Both the position numbers and the translations under genes were made by a program. A stretch of DNA of 64,000 nucleotides from Ovis canadensis (Eukaryota; Chordata; Mammalia; Artiodactyla; Bovidae), in contig NC_091247.1 in assembly GCF_042477335.2 (NCBI RefSeq), positions 232,141,001-232,205,000 of the forward strand. The letters run 5' to 3'. Position 1 is the first letter of the stretch. Each line of letters starts with the position of its first letter. A model generated the notes under the pieces. It saw only the letters and a program-made list of their open reading frames with translations. It made no database searches and was not told the origin of the DNA. Positions 10,183-21,064 of the stretch are shown one piece after another.

Positions 10183-11784
10183 CTACCGCCACAGCCCCAG
10201 AGATGGCCGCGGCTTCTTGTTCCTCCCCTTGGTCGCTCTGGCCCTCCCGCTGGCACAAGGACGGTGGCCGACGTCCGTCGGCCCCGGAGGCGGGGTGTCC
10301 GTGCTGGGACGGTCGAGCCGGTGGTGCTCCTGGGCGGGCGGTGGGCGGTTTCTCCCTCCTCCGTGTCTGGACCGGTGAATCACGACCGCGCCGGCAGGCA
10401 GGGCAGCCTGGATCTTGCGCAGCTCCAAGGCCGGCTTCGGTCGGTTGTGTTCTTGCAGGCGTCTCCACTGCTCTAAGCTCATCCCTTCGGCCTCTGTGTC
10501 CCCCGGGGAATCCTGCGACCCAGGAGCTCTGCCGCTGGCGTCTCCTGCAGGCTGCCCGGGGTCTGTGGGGTCAGCCCCGAGGGGGGCCACTGCCCCTCCC
10601 CCAGCGCCCCCTTCCCACGCACCCTCCCGGGCGTAGAACAGGACGTAGGCGCTCTGGCTCAGGGCAGCGGTCTCGTCACAGGCGGTCACCTTGGCATCGT
10701 CCATCTTATACCACTGGCCGTTGCCCGCTCGGACGTAACAAAAGTAGTGTCCTCGCTCACAGCTCCACCCGGAGTGCACCAGCACGGCATAGAGCACATA
10801 GCCCAGTGGCCCTGCCTTCCGCTCAGACGTGTAGGGCTGCACGTCCAGGCACTGGGGATAGCGCACCTCCTGAGCCCTTTTGGCCCCGCTCAGCTGTGTG
10901 AACCGCTTCAGCACCAGCACCAGGACCTGGGAGGTGCTGTGCAAAGTCAACCTCTTGGTGGCAGGCACCTTCCGGAGACAAACGCCACAGTCATAGGCAT
11001 TTTCCGCCTCCAGCTTCTCGGGCTTGACCAGCTCTCTCAGAGCTTGCTCCACACTCTGAGCCGCCGTGATATCCAGGCTGATGTCCAGATAAGGGTCGAA
11101 CGTGTCCGAGACACCGAGGCAGTGGAGACACTGGATCTGAGACCTCCACGTCCCCCCAAAGATCTGACGGATGACGCCGGTGTCCTCGGAGGCGTGGCCC
11201 GACGGCTGGGATGCACTCAGGCACCCTTGCTGCATGCCACTCAGAGTGAACATCAGAAACTCGTGGGCATCTTCCTGCTGGTGTCTGTGGAAGCCCGCCA
11301 GCAGGTCCCTGTGGGGCCGGATCACCTCTCCCGCGTGAAGGAGGGCTCGGGTCACGTGAGCTCGCATGGCACAGAGCGTGCAGGAGCCGCCGGCCGGACA
11401 GAGGGTGGCGTGCTGCCGGGACACCAGCCAGCTGGCCAGGGGCGGCGTGTGGCTCAGACACTGCAGCGCCGCATTCACGTAGCACGTGTTCCCCAGATTC
11501 TGAAGCCCAGCGCCCACCCCCCACGGCCCCCTCCAACTCAGGGCGACTTTCTGGCCAGGCGCCAGCCCCGCTGACCCGGGAGCCAAGTCACCCCGCTGGG
11601 GGCGCCCGACTGCCGGCGACGGCCCCTCAGGGACAGAGGGTCCCCGGGGGGCATCCGCACCAGCGGCGCTGGCCCGACCACCTTGCCCTCCGGCTAAGAC
11701 GTTGAAGGGAGCCGGACACGCACCTCCCCCGTGCTCAGAAGCAGCCCCCGGGTCTCTGCAAGCAAGGCCCACGAGGTTTTCCAT
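10183..11784 (-). CDS. USP17L: USP17-like deubiquitinating enzyme, unit 3
   Basis: The 533-residue product is identical to units 1, 2 and 4. The single nucleotide difference seen (10342) changes a proline codon of the PPP run at residues 481-483 to another proline codon. All catalytic and zinc-binding positions are kept. Confidence 0.95.
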   Translation of the reverse strand: MENLVGLACRDPGAASEHGGGACPAPFNVLAGGQGGRASAAGADAPRGPSVPEGPSPAVGRPQRGDLAPGSAGLAPGQKVALSWRGPWGVGAGLQNLGNTCYVNAALQCLSHTPPLASWLVSRQHATLCPAGGSCTLCAMRAHVTRALLHAGEVIRPHRDLLAGFHRHQQEDAHEFLMFTLSGMQQGCLSASQPSGHASEDTGVIRQIFGGTWRSQIQCLHCLGVSDTFDPYLDISLDITAAQSVEQALRELVKPEKLEAENAYDCGVCLRKVPATKRLTLHSTSQVLVLVLKRFTQLSGAKRAQEVRYPQCLDVQPYTSERKAGPLGYVLYAVLVHSGWSCERGHYFCYVRAGNGQWYKMDDAKVTACDETAALSQSAYVLFYAREGAWEGGAGGGAVAPLGADPTDPGQPAGDASGRAPGSQDSPGDTEAEGMSLEQWRRLQEHNRPKPALELRKIQAALPAGAVVIHRSRHGGGRNRPPPAQEHHRLDRPSTDTPPPGPTDVGHRPCASGRARATKGRNKKPRPSLGLWR

Positions 11785-12055
11785 CTCCTACCTGCCGCTG
11801 CACGCCGATGCCTCCTTCCCTCACACCTTCGTCTCCGAAAAGGGCCTTGGCCCCGCCCCCCTCCGTCCTTTGGGGGCTTTCCCACCGCCCCACCCCCGCA
11901 CGTGCAAGCTCCTCATTCGCTGAGGCGGCCGAGGGCCTGCCCACTCCCACTCCCGCCATCCAACCACCGACACTTTTCTCGGGGAATTCCCCTTGACGAA
12001 GCCCCGCACGCACTTCCGACCTGGCCCCCTGGACCAAAGGGCTCCGGATGCAAAT
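11785..12055 (-). promoter_or_regulatory. Candidate upstream region of unit 3 USP17L
   Basis: It has the same four sites as unit 1. The kappa-B-like palindrome is at 11981-11992 and the octamer at 12048-12055. Confidence 0.5.
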
Positions 12056-14687
12056 GATTCGGGGCCACTGGGCCTTCCAGCCTTGCCCGCTAGAGATTCA
12101 CTGCGGGCCTTCCAAGTTCAGCACACAAATGCGGGCTGCAGAGGAATGCCGTGGGCTCACCATTCACATCCTAACACACTTGTGCAAACATATGTCTCCC
12201 CCCCTACCCTCTCCCCTTTAGGGGTCTCCCCACCCCAGACCCCTGCCTGAGGACAACCCCTCAGACAACAAGAAACCCTTGCCTCAACTTTGCTCTCCAG
12301 TGAGGTCCACTCTATGCTTTCTATGCTTTCTCACTGGACACTCTCCTGGCGTTCAGGGTCCTGGCACCAAAAGCTGCCGAGAGAGGGGCACATACGCTTT
12401 TCTCCCTTCAGGGCCGTTGGTCAAGCCCCAAAGCGAGCTCGCTCCAAAAGGCATAGAATTGCTGCAACTTTGGATGCATTGCTTCAGCTCCTTTTATGTC
12501 TCCGTTGCCTTTCGCCCTTCCTTTTCCTTCTTCCATTTGTTTTGATAGTTGTTGTTGTTGTTGTTGTTGTCGTTGCTTTCTTTGTTTTTGGGGGGGGGGG
12601 TTTTCGAGCGGTTTTGTGTGTGTGTGTGGTTTTTTTTTTTTGCGTTTTCCTTTTTTATTTTTTTTTAAATTTTGTGTTCATTTTGTTATTTTTTTGTTGC
12701 TTTTATTCTCTTTCTCTATTTTATATACAATAGTTGACTCATACAGTCGTCTTTCCAATTCCAGGGCTTAAAACCCGCTATGAGTCAAGGCATAAAAAAG
12801 GTTTCCCTCCTGGAAGAGGATGACTGTTGCTTTCCTTCTCGGTGTGGGACAGGTGTGTTTGTTTGCTCTCCCGTCCTGGACATTATGCTTGCCTTCCAGG
12901 ACGATGGGGGTTTCACGGTCCATGGGTTTCCCATACATAGCTGAAGCGTTGATTCCGTGGACCCTTACTAGGAAAGAACGGCCCTGACCCTGCTTTCTGC
13001 CTTAGCCTCTTGCACCCCTCCCATGTTCCGCTTCCCCATCCCATCCCAGGACCCTACCGCTTTGTGCTTTATTGTCCAAGTGCTCACACCCTTGCTGTCC
13101 TCTTGCCTCCTTCCCATGGCACAGAGAAGCGAGATCAGCCAGTATTTTTCTCGCTTTTGCAGGGATTTCCCCCAGCGTAAGGCCACCTTCCCACTCCCTC
13201 TGCCACGCCGCTCCGGTCGCCGTTCTTCTCCTTTTTCTCCTTCTCCTTCTTCTTCTTCTTCAAAGGGGGTGGGTGGGGCAAGCAGTAAGTCCATTGGAGA
13301 CGATGGGGCGGAGGAAGATGGGTGGTGATGATGAGGGAGGGCTGTGGGTGGCTCCACGTCCTCGCGCGGGGCACGCTTGTTCGTGTTCTTGGGGGAAGAT
13401 ACTGCTCATCATTCTTTTTCCAATCCACGTGTGGAGGGCATGGTGCGCTGTAGGGAACCATGCGGGGAAAACGAGCCATCGGAACGTTCTCTCTTGCTTG
13501 CCACGCCGCCTCGCGCAGTCAGCAGCCAGAGTTGTCCCTCGAGGTCTGAGATGTTAAACCGCACATTCCCGGTGTGCCCTTTGCTGGAGGGTTCGGGGTT
13601 CGCGGCCGTCAGCCAAGAAACAGAAATGAAACGCAAGAGGTGATCGATAAAGGTCCTCAGGCGCCCCTCCACCGGGTCACGGGAATCATGAGGCAGTCGA
13701 GAAAGCAGCTAGGGGAGGACAGTTTCCCCACCGCCCCAGGCACTTTGGAGGCCGGCCGCATCTCCTCACGTCCAGCGGCGTGTGTCCGGGGCCCAGCTGG
13801 AAGACACAACTGACTGCCAGGCAGGACGGGCAGGGTCGGAGGTCCAGTTGTCTTGCTATCCCAATCTAGGGTAGGCTCGGGCCTTTCCTCAGTGCGGGGA
13901 GGACCTTTGCTTTCGGAAATGAACGCTGCGCGACGGATCTCCACCTAGGCCCCGGTGCACAGCTGGTGGAGAGGTTTCTTTGGGACTAGTTGGCTCGCCT
14001 TTCTCCCCTTGGCCTTCGTGTCGGTGCTGGTGGTGCCGGTGGTGGTGCTCATGGCATCGTGGATCGCTTCTCCTGTTTGGCACTTGGCGCTTCTCCAGCA
14101 TGCTCCTTGCACCGGAAATGGAGCCCCAGGGAACTCTGCGGACGAGCGTCCTGCCGGGGACGCACAGATCCCCGCCTCATTCCTGCCGGACCCTCTGCCT
14201 AGTAGCCCGAGGCCTCCCGAGGACAGCCACCCATAAAGACTGCTTGCCCATCTTCCCCCCCCGCCCCCCCCCCCCGGACGCTGCTCGACGTCTGGGGCAT
14301 TTTCGAGAGCCTGGCCGGCCGGAAGGACACGGTGCGTGGACCTGCACCCGCTCTTCCCTGCACCTCCCCGCCGAAGGGCTCCGGACATCCCTCGCAGAAG
14401 TGGCAGGCCCTGGCACCGTGCTCAGACCCGCTCACGCACCCCATTCGCTCCGCCGACTTCCCAGCAGAGCCAGCCCTCGAGAGCTGAGCCGCTCGGGCAC
14501 AAACCCGTTCCCAGGGAACACCGAGACCCCGGGCTCACTCCCGGCCCCGCCTTTTCCCCCCGGAGGCCGCATCGTCCTCACCGCCAGAGAGGAACTCGCT
14601 CCTTGTCGGCACTCTTGGTGCGTCGCCCAGGGCGTGCCCCATGCAGGGTGTGCCTGGGCGTCTGCACGCGTGTGCATCAGAGCCGGC

Positions 14688-16289
14688 CTACCGCCACAGC
14701 CCCAGAGATGGCCGCGGCTTCTTGTTCCTCCCCTTGGTCGCTCTGGCCCTCCCGCTGGCACAAGGACGGTGGCCGACGTCCGTCGGCCCCGGAGGCGGGG
14801 TGTCCGTGCTGGGACGGTCGAGCCGGTGGTGCTCCTGGGCGGGCGGCGGGCGGTTTCTCCCTCCTCCGTGTCTGGACCGGTGAATCACGACCGCGCCGGC
14901 AGGCAGGGCAGCCTGGATCTTGCGCAGCTCCAAGGCCGGCTTCGGTCGGTTGTGTTCTTGCAGGCGTCTCCACTGCTCTAAGCTCATCCCTTCGGCCTCT
15001 GTGTCCCCCGGGGAATCCTGCGACCCAGGAGCTCTGCCGCTGGCGTCTCCTGCAGGCTGCCCGGGGTCTGTGGGGTCAGCCCCGAGGGGGGCCACTGCCC
15101 CTCCCCCAGCGCCCCCTTCCCACGCACCCTCCCGGGCGTAGAACAGGACGTAGGCGCTCTGGCTCAGGGCAGCGGTCTCGTCACAGGCGGTCACCTTGGC
15201 ATCGTCCATCTTATACCACTGGCCGTTGCCCGCTCGGACGTAACAAAAGTAGTGTCCTCGCTCACAGCTCCACCCGGAGTGCACCAGCACGGCATAGAGC
15301 ACATAGCCCAGTGGCCCTGCCTTCCGCTCAGACGTGTAGGGCTGCACGTCCAGGCACTGGGGATAGCGCACCTCCTGAGCCCTTTTGGCCCCGCTCAGCT
15401 GTGTGAACCGCTTCAGCACCAGCACCAGGACCTGGGAGGTGCTGTGCAAAGTCAACCTCTTGGTGGCAGGCACCTTCCGGAGACAAACGCCACAGTCATA
15501 GGCATTTTCCGCCTCCAGCTTCTCGGGCTTGACCAGCTCTCTCAGAGCTTGCTCCACACTCTGAGCCGCCGTGATATCCAGGCTGATGTCCAGATAAGGG
15601 TCGAACGTGTCCGAGACACCGAGGCAGTGGAGACACTGGATCTGAGACCTCCACGTCCCCCCAAAGATCTGACGGATGACGCCGGTGTCCTCGGAGGCGT
15701 GGCCCGACGGCTGGGATGCACTCAGGCACCCTTGCTGCATGCCACTCAGAGTGAACATCAGAAACTCGTGGGCATCTTCCTGCTGGTGTCTGTGGAAGCC
15801 CGCCAGCAGGTCCCTGTGGGGCCGGATCACCTCTCCCGCGTGAAGGAGGGCTCGGGTCACGTGAGCTCGCATGGCACAGAGCGTGCAGGAGCCGCCGGCC
15901 GGACAGAGGGTGGCGTGCTGCCGGGACACCAGCCAGCTGGCCAGGGGCGGCGTGTGGCTCAGACACTGCAGCGCCGCATTCACGTAGCACGTGTTCCCCA
16001 GATTCTGAAGCCCAGCGCCCACCCCCCACGGCCCCCTCCAACTCAGGGCGACTTTCTGGCCAGGCGCCAGCCCCGCTGACCCGGGAGCCAAGTCACCCCG
16101 CTGGGGGCGCCCGACTGCCGGCGACGGCCCCTCAGGGACAGAGGGTCCCCGGGGGGCATCCGCACCAGCGGCGCTGGCCCGACCACCTTGCCCTCCGGCT
16201 AAGACGTTGAAGGGAGCCGGACACGCACCTCCCCCGTGCTCAGAAGCAGCCCCCGGGTCTCTGCAAGCAAGGCCCACGAGGTTTTCCAT
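14688..16289 (-). CDS. USP17L: USP17-like deubiquitinating enzyme, unit 4
   Basis: This 533-residue frame is identical in product to units 1 to 3, with full USP motifs and the USP17-type tail. It is 4505 bp from the unit 3 gene, in the same orientation. Confidence 0.95.
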   Translation of the reverse strand: MENLVGLACRDPGAASEHGGGACPAPFNVLAGGQGGRASAAGADAPRGPSVPEGPSPAVGRPQRGDLAPGSAGLAPGQKVALSWRGPWGVGAGLQNLGNTCYVNAALQCLSHTPPLASWLVSRQHATLCPAGGSCTLCAMRAHVTRALLHAGEVIRPHRDLLAGFHRHQQEDAHEFLMFTLSGMQQGCLSASQPSGHASEDTGVIRQIFGGTWRSQIQCLHCLGVSDTFDPYLDISLDITAAQSVEQALRELVKPEKLEAENAYDCGVCLRKVPATKRLTLHSTSQVLVLVLKRFTQLSGAKRAQEVRYPQCLDVQPYTSERKAGPLGYVLYAVLVHSGWSCERGHYFCYVRAGNGQWYKMDDAKVTACDETAALSQSAYVLFYAREGAWEGGAGGGAVAPLGADPTDPGQPAGDASGRAPGSQDSPGDTEAEGMSLEQWRRLQEHNRPKPALELRKIQAALPAGAVVIHRSRHGGGRNRPPPAQEHHRLDRPSTDTPPPGPTDVGHRPCASGRARATKGRNKKPRPSLGLWR

Positions 16290-16560
16290 CTCCTACCTGC
16301 CGCTGCACGCCGATGCCTCCTTCCCTCACACCTTCGTCTCCGAAAAGGGCCTTGGCCCCGCCCCCCTCCGTCCTTTGGGGGCTTTCCCACCGCCCCACCC
16401 CCGCACGTGCAAGCTCCTCATTCGCTGAGGCGGCCGAGGGCCTGCCCACTCCCACTCCCGCCATCCAACCACCGACACTTTTCTCGGGGAATTCCCCTTG
16501 ACGAAGCCCCGCACGCACTTCCGACCTGGCCCCCTGGACCAAAGGGCTCCGGATGCAAAT
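16290..16560 (-). promoter_or_regulatory. Candidate upstream region of unit 4 USP17L
   Basis: It has the same four sites as unit 1. The kappa-B-like palindrome is at 16486-16497 and the octamer at 16553-16560. Confidence 0.5.
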
Positions 16561-19191
16561 GATTCGGGGCCACTGGGCCTTCCAGCCTTGCCCGCTAGAG
16601 ATTCACTGCGGGCCTTCCAAGTTCAGCACACAAATGCGGGCTGCAGAGGAATGCCGTGGGCTCACCATTCACATCCTAACACACTTGTGCAAACATATGT
16701 CTCCCCCCCTACCCTCTCCCCTTTAGGGGTCTCCCCACCCCAGACCCCTGCCTGAGGACAACCCCTCAGACAACAAGAAACCCTTGCCTCAACTTTGCTC
16801 TCCAGTGAGGTCCACTCTATGCTTTCTATGCTTTCTCACTGGACACTCTCCTGGCGTTCAGGGTCCTGGCACCAAAAGCTGCCGAGAGAGGGGCACATAC
16901 GCTTTTCTCCCTTCAGGGCCGTTGGTCAAGCCCCAAAGCGAGCTCGCTCCAAAAGGCATAGAATTGCTGCAACTTTGGATGCATTGCTTCAGCTCCTTTT
17001 ATGTCTCCGTTGCCTTTCGCCCTTCCTTTTCCTTCTTCCATTTGTTTTGATAGTTGTTGTTGTTGTTGTTGTTGTCGTTGCTTTCTTTGTTTTTGGGGGG
17101 GGGGGTTTTCGAGCGGTTTTGTGTGTGTGTGTGGTTTTTTTTTTTTGCGTTTTCCTTTTTTATTTTTTTTTAAATTTTGTGTTCATTTTGTTATTTTTTT
17201 GTTGCTTTTATTCTCTTTCTCTATTTTATATACAATAGTTGACTCATACAGTCGTCTTTCCAATTCCAGGGCTTAAAACCCGCTATGAGTCAAGGCATAA
17301 AAAAGGTTTCCCTCCTGGAAGAGGATGACTGTTGCTTTCCTTCTCGGTGTGGGACAGGTGTGTTTGTTTGCTCTCCCGTCCTGGACATTATGCTTGCCTT
17401 CCAGGACGATGGGGGTTTCACGGTCCATGGGTTTCCCATACATAGCTGAAGCGTTGATTCCGTGGACCCTTACTAGGAAAGAACGGCCCTGACCCTGCTT
17501 TCTGCCTTAGCCTCTTGCACCCCTCCCATGTTCCGCTTCCCCATCCCATCCCAGGACCCTACCGCTTTGTGCTTTATTGTCCAAGTGCTCACACCCTTGC
17601 TGTCCTCTTGCCTCCTTCCCATGGCACAGAGAAGCGAGATCAGCCAGTATTTTTCTCGCTTTTGCAGGGATTTCCCCCAGCGTAAGGCCACCTTCCCACT
17701 CCCTCTGCCACGCCGCTCCGGTCGCCGTTCTTCTCCTTTTTCTCCTTCTCCTTCTTCTTCTTCTTCAAAGGGGGTGGGTGGGGCAAGCAGTAAGTCCATT
17801 GGAGACGATGGGGCGGAGGAAGATGGGTGGTGATGATGAGGGAGGGCTGTGGGTGGCTCCACGTCCTCGCGCGGGGCACGCTTGTTCGTGTTCTTGGGGG
17901 AAGATACTGCTCATCATTCTTTTTCCAATCCACGTGTGGAGGGCATGGTGCGCTGTAGGGAACCATGCGGGGAAAACGAGCCATCGGAACGTTCTCTCTT
18001 GCTTGCCACGCCGCCTCGCGCAGTCAGCAGCCAGAGTTGTCCCTCGAGGTCTGAGATGTTAAACCGCACATTCCCGGTGTGCCCTTTGCTGGAGGGTTCG
18101 GGGTTCGCGGCCGTCAGCCAAGAAACAGAAATGAAACGCAAGAGGTGATCGATAAAGGTCCTCAGGCGCCCCTCCACCGGGTCACGGGAATCATGAGGCA
18201 GTCGAGAAAGCAGCTAGGGGAGGACAGTTTCCCCACCGCCCCAGGCACTTTGGAGGCCGGCCGCATCTCCTCACGTCCAGCGGCGTGTGTCCGGGGCCCA
18301 GCTGGAAGACACAACTGACTGCCAGGCAGGACGGGCAGGGTCGGAGGTCCAGTTGTCTTGCTATCCCAATCTAGGGTAGGCTCGGGCCTTTCCTCAGTGC
18401 GGGGAGGACCTTTGCTTTCGGAAATGAACGCTGCGCGACGGATCTCCACCTAGGCCCCGGTGCACAGCTGGTGGAGAGGTTTCTTTGGGACTAGTTGGCT
18501 CGCCTTTCTCCCCTTGGCCTTCGTGTCGGTGCTGGTGGTGCCGGTGGTGGTGCTCATGGCATCGTGGATCGCTTCTCCTGTTTGGCACTTGGCGCTTCTC
18601 CAGCATGCTCCTTGCACCGGAAATGGAGCCCCAGGGAACTCTGCGGACGAGCGTCCTGCCGGGGACGCACAGATCCCCGCCTCATTCCTGCCGGACCCTC
18701 TGCCTAGTAGCCCGAGGCCTCCCGAGGACAGCCACCCATAAAGACTGCTTGCCCATCTTCCCCCCCCGCCCCCCCCCCCGGACGCTGCTCGACGTCTGGG
18801 GCATTTTCGAGAGCCTGGCCGGCCGGAAGGACACGGTGCGTGGACCTGCACCCGCTCTTCCCTGCACCTCCCCGCCGAAGGGCTCCGGACATCCCTCGCA
18901 GAAGTGGCAGGCCCTGGCACCGTGCTCAGACCCGCTCACGCACCCCATTCGCTCCGCCGACTTCCCAGCAGAGCCAGCCCTCGAGAGCTGAGCCGCTCGG
19001 GCACAAACCCGTTCCCAGGGAACACCGAGACCCCGGGCTCACTCCCGGCCCCGCCTTTTCCCCCCGGAGGCCGCATCGTCCTCACCGCCAGAGAGGAACT
19101 CGCTCCTTGTCGGCACTCTTGGTGCGTCGCCCAGGGCGTGCCCCATGCAGGGTGTGCCTGGGCGTCTGCACGCGTGTGCATCAGAGCCGGC

Positions 19192-20793
19192 CTACCGCCA
19201 CAGCCCCAGAGATGGCCGCGGCTTCTTGTTCCTCCCCTTGGTCGCTCTGGCCCTCCCGCTGGCACAAGGACGGTGGCCGACGTCCGTCGGCCCCGGAGGC
19301 GGGGTGTCCGTGCTGGGACGGTCGAGCCGGTGGTGCTCCTGGGCGGGCGGCGGGCGGTTTCTCCCTCCTCCGTGTCTGGACCGGTGAATCACGACCGCGC
19401 CGGCAGGCAGGGCAGCCTGGATCTTGCGCAGCTCCAAGGCCGGCTTCGGTCGGTTGTGTTCTTGCAGGCGTCTCCACTGCTCTAAGCTCATCCCTTCGGC
19501 CTCTGTGTCCCCCGGGGAATCCTGCGACCCAGGAGCTCTGCCGCTGGCGTCTCCTGCAGGCTGCCCGGGGTCTGTGGGGTCAGCCCCGAGGGGGGCCACT
19601 GCCCCTCCCCCAGCGCCCCCTTCCCACGCACCCTCCCGGGCGTAGAACAGGACGTAGGCGCTCTGGCTCAGGGCAGCGGTCTCGTCACAGGCGGTCACCT
19701 TGGCATCGTCCATCTTATACCACTGGCCGTTGCCCGCTCGGACGTAACAAAAGTAGTGTCCTCGCTCACAGCTCCACCTGGAATGCACCAGCACGGCATA
19801 GAGCACGTAGCCCAGTGGCCCTGCCTTCCGCTCAGACGTGTAGGGCTGCACGTCCAGGCACTGGGGATAGCGCACCTCCTGAGCCCTTTTGGCCCCGCTC
19901 AGCTGTGTGAACCGCTTCAGCACCAGCACCAGGACCTGGGAGGTGCTGTGCAAAGTCAACCTCTTGGTGGCAGGCACCTTCCGGAGACAAACGCCACAGT
20001 CATAGGCATTTTCCGCCTCCAGCTTCTCGGGCTTGACCAGCTCTCTCAGAGCTTGCTCCACACTCTGAGCCGCCGTGATATCCAGGCTGATGTCCAGATA
20101 AGGGTCGAACGTGTCCGAGACACCGAGGCAGTGGAGACACTGGATCTGAGACCTCCACGTCCCGCCAAAGATCTGACGGACGACGCCGGTGTCCTCGGAG
20201 GCGTGGCCCGACGGCTGGGATGCACTCAGGCACCCTTGCTGCATGCCACTCAGAGTGAACATCAGAAACTCGTGGGCATCTTCCTGCTGGTGTCTGTGGA
20301 AGCCCGCCAGCAGGTCCCTGTGGGGCCGGATCACCTCTCCCGCGTGAAGGAGGGCTCGGGTCACGTGAGCTCGCATGGCACAGAGCGTGCAGGAGCCGCC
20401 GGCCGGACAGAGGGTGGCGTGCTGCCGGGACACCAGCCAGCTGGCCAGGGGCGGCGTGTGGCTCAGACACTGCAGCGCCGCATTCACGTAGCACGTGTTC
20501 CCCAGATTCTGAAGCCCAGCGCCCACCCCCCACGGCCCCCTCCAACTCAGGGCGACTTTCTGGCCAGGCGCCAGCCCCGCTGACCCGGGAGCCAAGTCAC
20601 CCCGCTGGGGGCGCCCGACTGCCGGCGACGGCCCCTCAGGGACAGAGGGTCCCCGAGGGGCATCCGCACCAGCGGCGCTGGCCCGACCACCTTGCCCTCC
20701 GGCTAAGACGTTGAAGGGAGCCGGACACGCACCTCCCCCGTGCTCAGAAGCAGCCCCCGGGTCTCTGCAAGCAAGGCCCACGAGGTTTTCCAT
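19192..20793 (-). CDS. USP17L: USP17-like deubiquitinating enzyme, unit 5 (variant protein)
   Basis: The frame is 533 residues and open, with Cys101/His346/Asp362 intact. It differs from units 1 to 4 by I205V and G339R. Gly339 sits in the HSGWSC stretch seven residues before the catalytic His. Human USP17 also has Gly there (HAGWSC), so G339R is the one change in the array that might affect activity, which is inference. The remaining differences are silent. Confidence 0.94.
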   Translation of the reverse strand: MENLVGLACRDPGAASEHGGGACPAPFNVLAGGQGGRASAAGADAPRGPSVPEGPSPAVGRPQRGDLAPGSAGLAPGQKVALSWRGPWGVGAGLQNLGNTCYVNAALQCLSHTPPLASWLVSRQHATLCPAGGSCTLCAMRAHVTRALLHAGEVIRPHRDLLAGFHRHQQEDAHEFLMFTLSGMQQGCLSASQPSGHASEDTGVVRQIFGGTWRSQIQCLHCLGVSDTFDPYLDISLDITAAQSVEQALRELVKPEKLEAENAYDCGVCLRKVPATKRLTLHSTSQVLVLVLKRFTQLSGAKRAQEVRYPQCLDVQPYTSERKAGPLGYVLYAVLVHSRWSCERGHYFCYVRAGNGQWYKMDDAKVTACDETAALSQSAYVLFYAREGAWEGGAGGGAVAPLGADPTDPGQPAGDASGRAPGSQDSPGDTEAEGMSLEQWRRLQEHNRPKPALELRKIQAALPAGAVVIHRSRHGGGRNRPPPAQEHHRLDRPSTDTPPPGPTDVGHRPCASGRARATKGRNKKPRPSLGLWR

Positions 20794-21064
20794 CTCCTAC
20801 CTGCCGCTGCACGCCGATGCCTCCTTCCCTCACACCTTCGTCTCCGAAAAGGGCCTTGGCCCCGCCCCCCTCCGTCCTTTGGGGGCTTTCCCACCGCCCC
20901 ACCCCCGCACGTGCAAGCTCCTCATTCGCTGAGGCGGCCGAGGGCCTGCCCACTCCCACTCCCGCCATCCAACCACCGACACTTTTCTCGGGGAATTCCC
21001 CTTGACGAAGCCCCGCACGCACTTCCGACCTGGCCCCCTGGACCAAAGGGCTCCGGATGCAAAT
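20794..21064 (-). promoter_or_regulatory. Candidate upstream region of unit 5 USP17L
   Basis: All four sites remain perfect: GC box 20860-20869, E-box 20908-20913, kappa-B-like palindrome 20990-21001 and octamer 21057-21064. Confidence 0.5.

Larger units (their letters stand above)
9012..13516. repeat. Macrosatellite unit 3
   Basis: This is a 4505-bp unit. It differs from unit 1 in how its C-run is split (near 9751-9771) and by one C-to-T at 10342, which lies inside the gene and is silent. Confidence 0.95.
13517..18021. repeat. Macrosatellite unit 4
   Basis: This is a 4505-bp unit. I noticed no difference from unit 1 by eye, including in the C-run. A base-by-base alignment was not possible here. 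Confidence 0.95.
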
